From Stenotrophomonas pavanii (GTDB lineage Bacteria > Pseudomonadota > Gammaproteobacteria > Xanthomonadales > Xanthomonadaceae): 64,000 nucleotides of DNA. Positions 63,682 to 64,000 of the stretch are shown here, piece after piece (within the stretch, counting starts at the first letter, position 1; the number at the start of each line of letters is the position of its first letter). The translations under genes and the position numbers were made by a program. Under the pieces are notes generated by a model, which had not been told where the DNA came from, made no database searches, and saw nothing but the letters and a program-made list of their open reading frames with translations. The stretch is from assembly GCF_900101175.1 (NCBI RefSeq), contig NZ_FNFQ01000013.1, positions 1 to 64,000 on the forward strand. Reading direction: 5' to 3'.

Positions 63682-64000
63682 TGCGCAACGTTGGCATCCC
63701 CAACGCACAGGTTCAACACGTCGCAACCCCGGCCAACGAATCAGGCAGACCCGCTGCTGGGATGAGCACACCCTACCCAAACCTGAAACCTGTCCTCGTT
63801 GAACTGCGGCTGGACGAAGTGGATTCGCGCGGCGGCGCTGTTGCCGAGATGATCGCCTCCACCGCACGCCCCATGGCGCTCTCGATAAGCCCTGAACTCA
63901 TGTGGTACAGCTTCGCCTTGAATGACAGAGCCATCACCCGCATCACGCCTGGAACGAGGGCACACTGCACGATCTCCTTCATCAACCATGACGGTGCGAA
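63681..64000 (+). CDS. hypothetical protein, cut by window end
   Basis: An open frame runs from ATG 63681 to the last base (106 codons). It begins MRNVGIPNAQVQHVATPANE and includes LKPVLVELRLDEVDSRGGAV and ARPMALSISPELMWYSFALN. The start overlaps the stop of the preceding gene by one base, indicating coupling. GC content is visibly lower than in most of the window. No family recognised; the 3' part is missing. Confidence 0.6.
   Translation, partial: MRNVGIPNAQVQHVATPANESGRPAAGMSTPYPNLKPVLVELRLDEVDSRGGAVAEMIASTARPMALSISPELMWYSFALNDRAITRITPGTRAHCTISFINHDGA

Overview
The window looks like chromosomal DNA of the Stenotrophomonas maltophilia complex (Xanthomonadaceae). The grounds are high GC, the Xanthomonadaceae-type 5' end of a 16S gene, an Ax21 homologue, the ampG/endonuclease pair, and many SMAG repeats (short palindromes headed by GTAG, typical of S. 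maltophilia). I assign the species complex, not a strain. I see no integrase, transposase, CRISPR array or tRNA. This is mostly core chromosome, with an accessory-looking fringe after about 62.7 kb.

Layout. 0-0.6 kb: the 5' end of a 16S rRNA on the minus strand with boxA and two candidate tandem promoters. 0.6-7.3 kb: tyrS, an M23 murein hydrolase, anmK, an orphan ribbon-helix-helix protein, and ampG behind an ExoIII-type endonuclease; together these are a cell-wall growth and recycling block relevant to beta-lactamase induction. 7.4-16.9 kb: pyrE, an exported coiled-coil protein, then the complete kdpFABCDE potassium system with a recognisable KdpE-type operator. 16.9-21.1 kb (minus strand): coaBC-dut-phosphoglucomutase/phosphomannomutase operon. 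21.2-25.4 kb: response regulator, radC, argS, SPOR protein.

25.4-34 kb: short transcription units including a YdfG dehydrogenase, YehS, a LysR regulator with a divergent MFS pump, an orphan NarL-type regulator, Ax21, and a histone-H1-like Lys/Ala repeat protein. 34.5-42.4 kb: DegP/DegQ protease, a yqjD-yqjE-yqjK-like trio, a PerM-type permease, HAD phosphatase, M17 aminopeptidase, and a membrane-anchored catalase-like protein paired with cytochrome b561. 42.4-43 kb: a large imperfect inverted repeat of two arms of about 220 bp.

43-49.7 kb: a DesK/DesR-like two-component system divergent from a four-gene ABC export operon, with a 14-bp palindrome between them. 49.8-62.7 kb: a candidate C-rich-loop small RNA, two EamA exporters, a KgtP-like transporter, M28 peptidase, MBL-fold hydrolase, trpS with a C-terminal extra domain, CsbD, entericidin, arginase and several exported proteins of unknown function. 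62.7-64 kb: a gene-poor stretch with a long hairpin, an unknown gene, and a gene cut by the window end.

The clearest unexplained patterns are non-coding. SMAG repeats supply the stop codons of at least three genes. The 42.5-42.95 kb inverted repeat, the possible small RNA near 49.85-49.94 kb and the 45.03-kb palindrome deserve follow-up. No undescribed defence or mobile system is evident.
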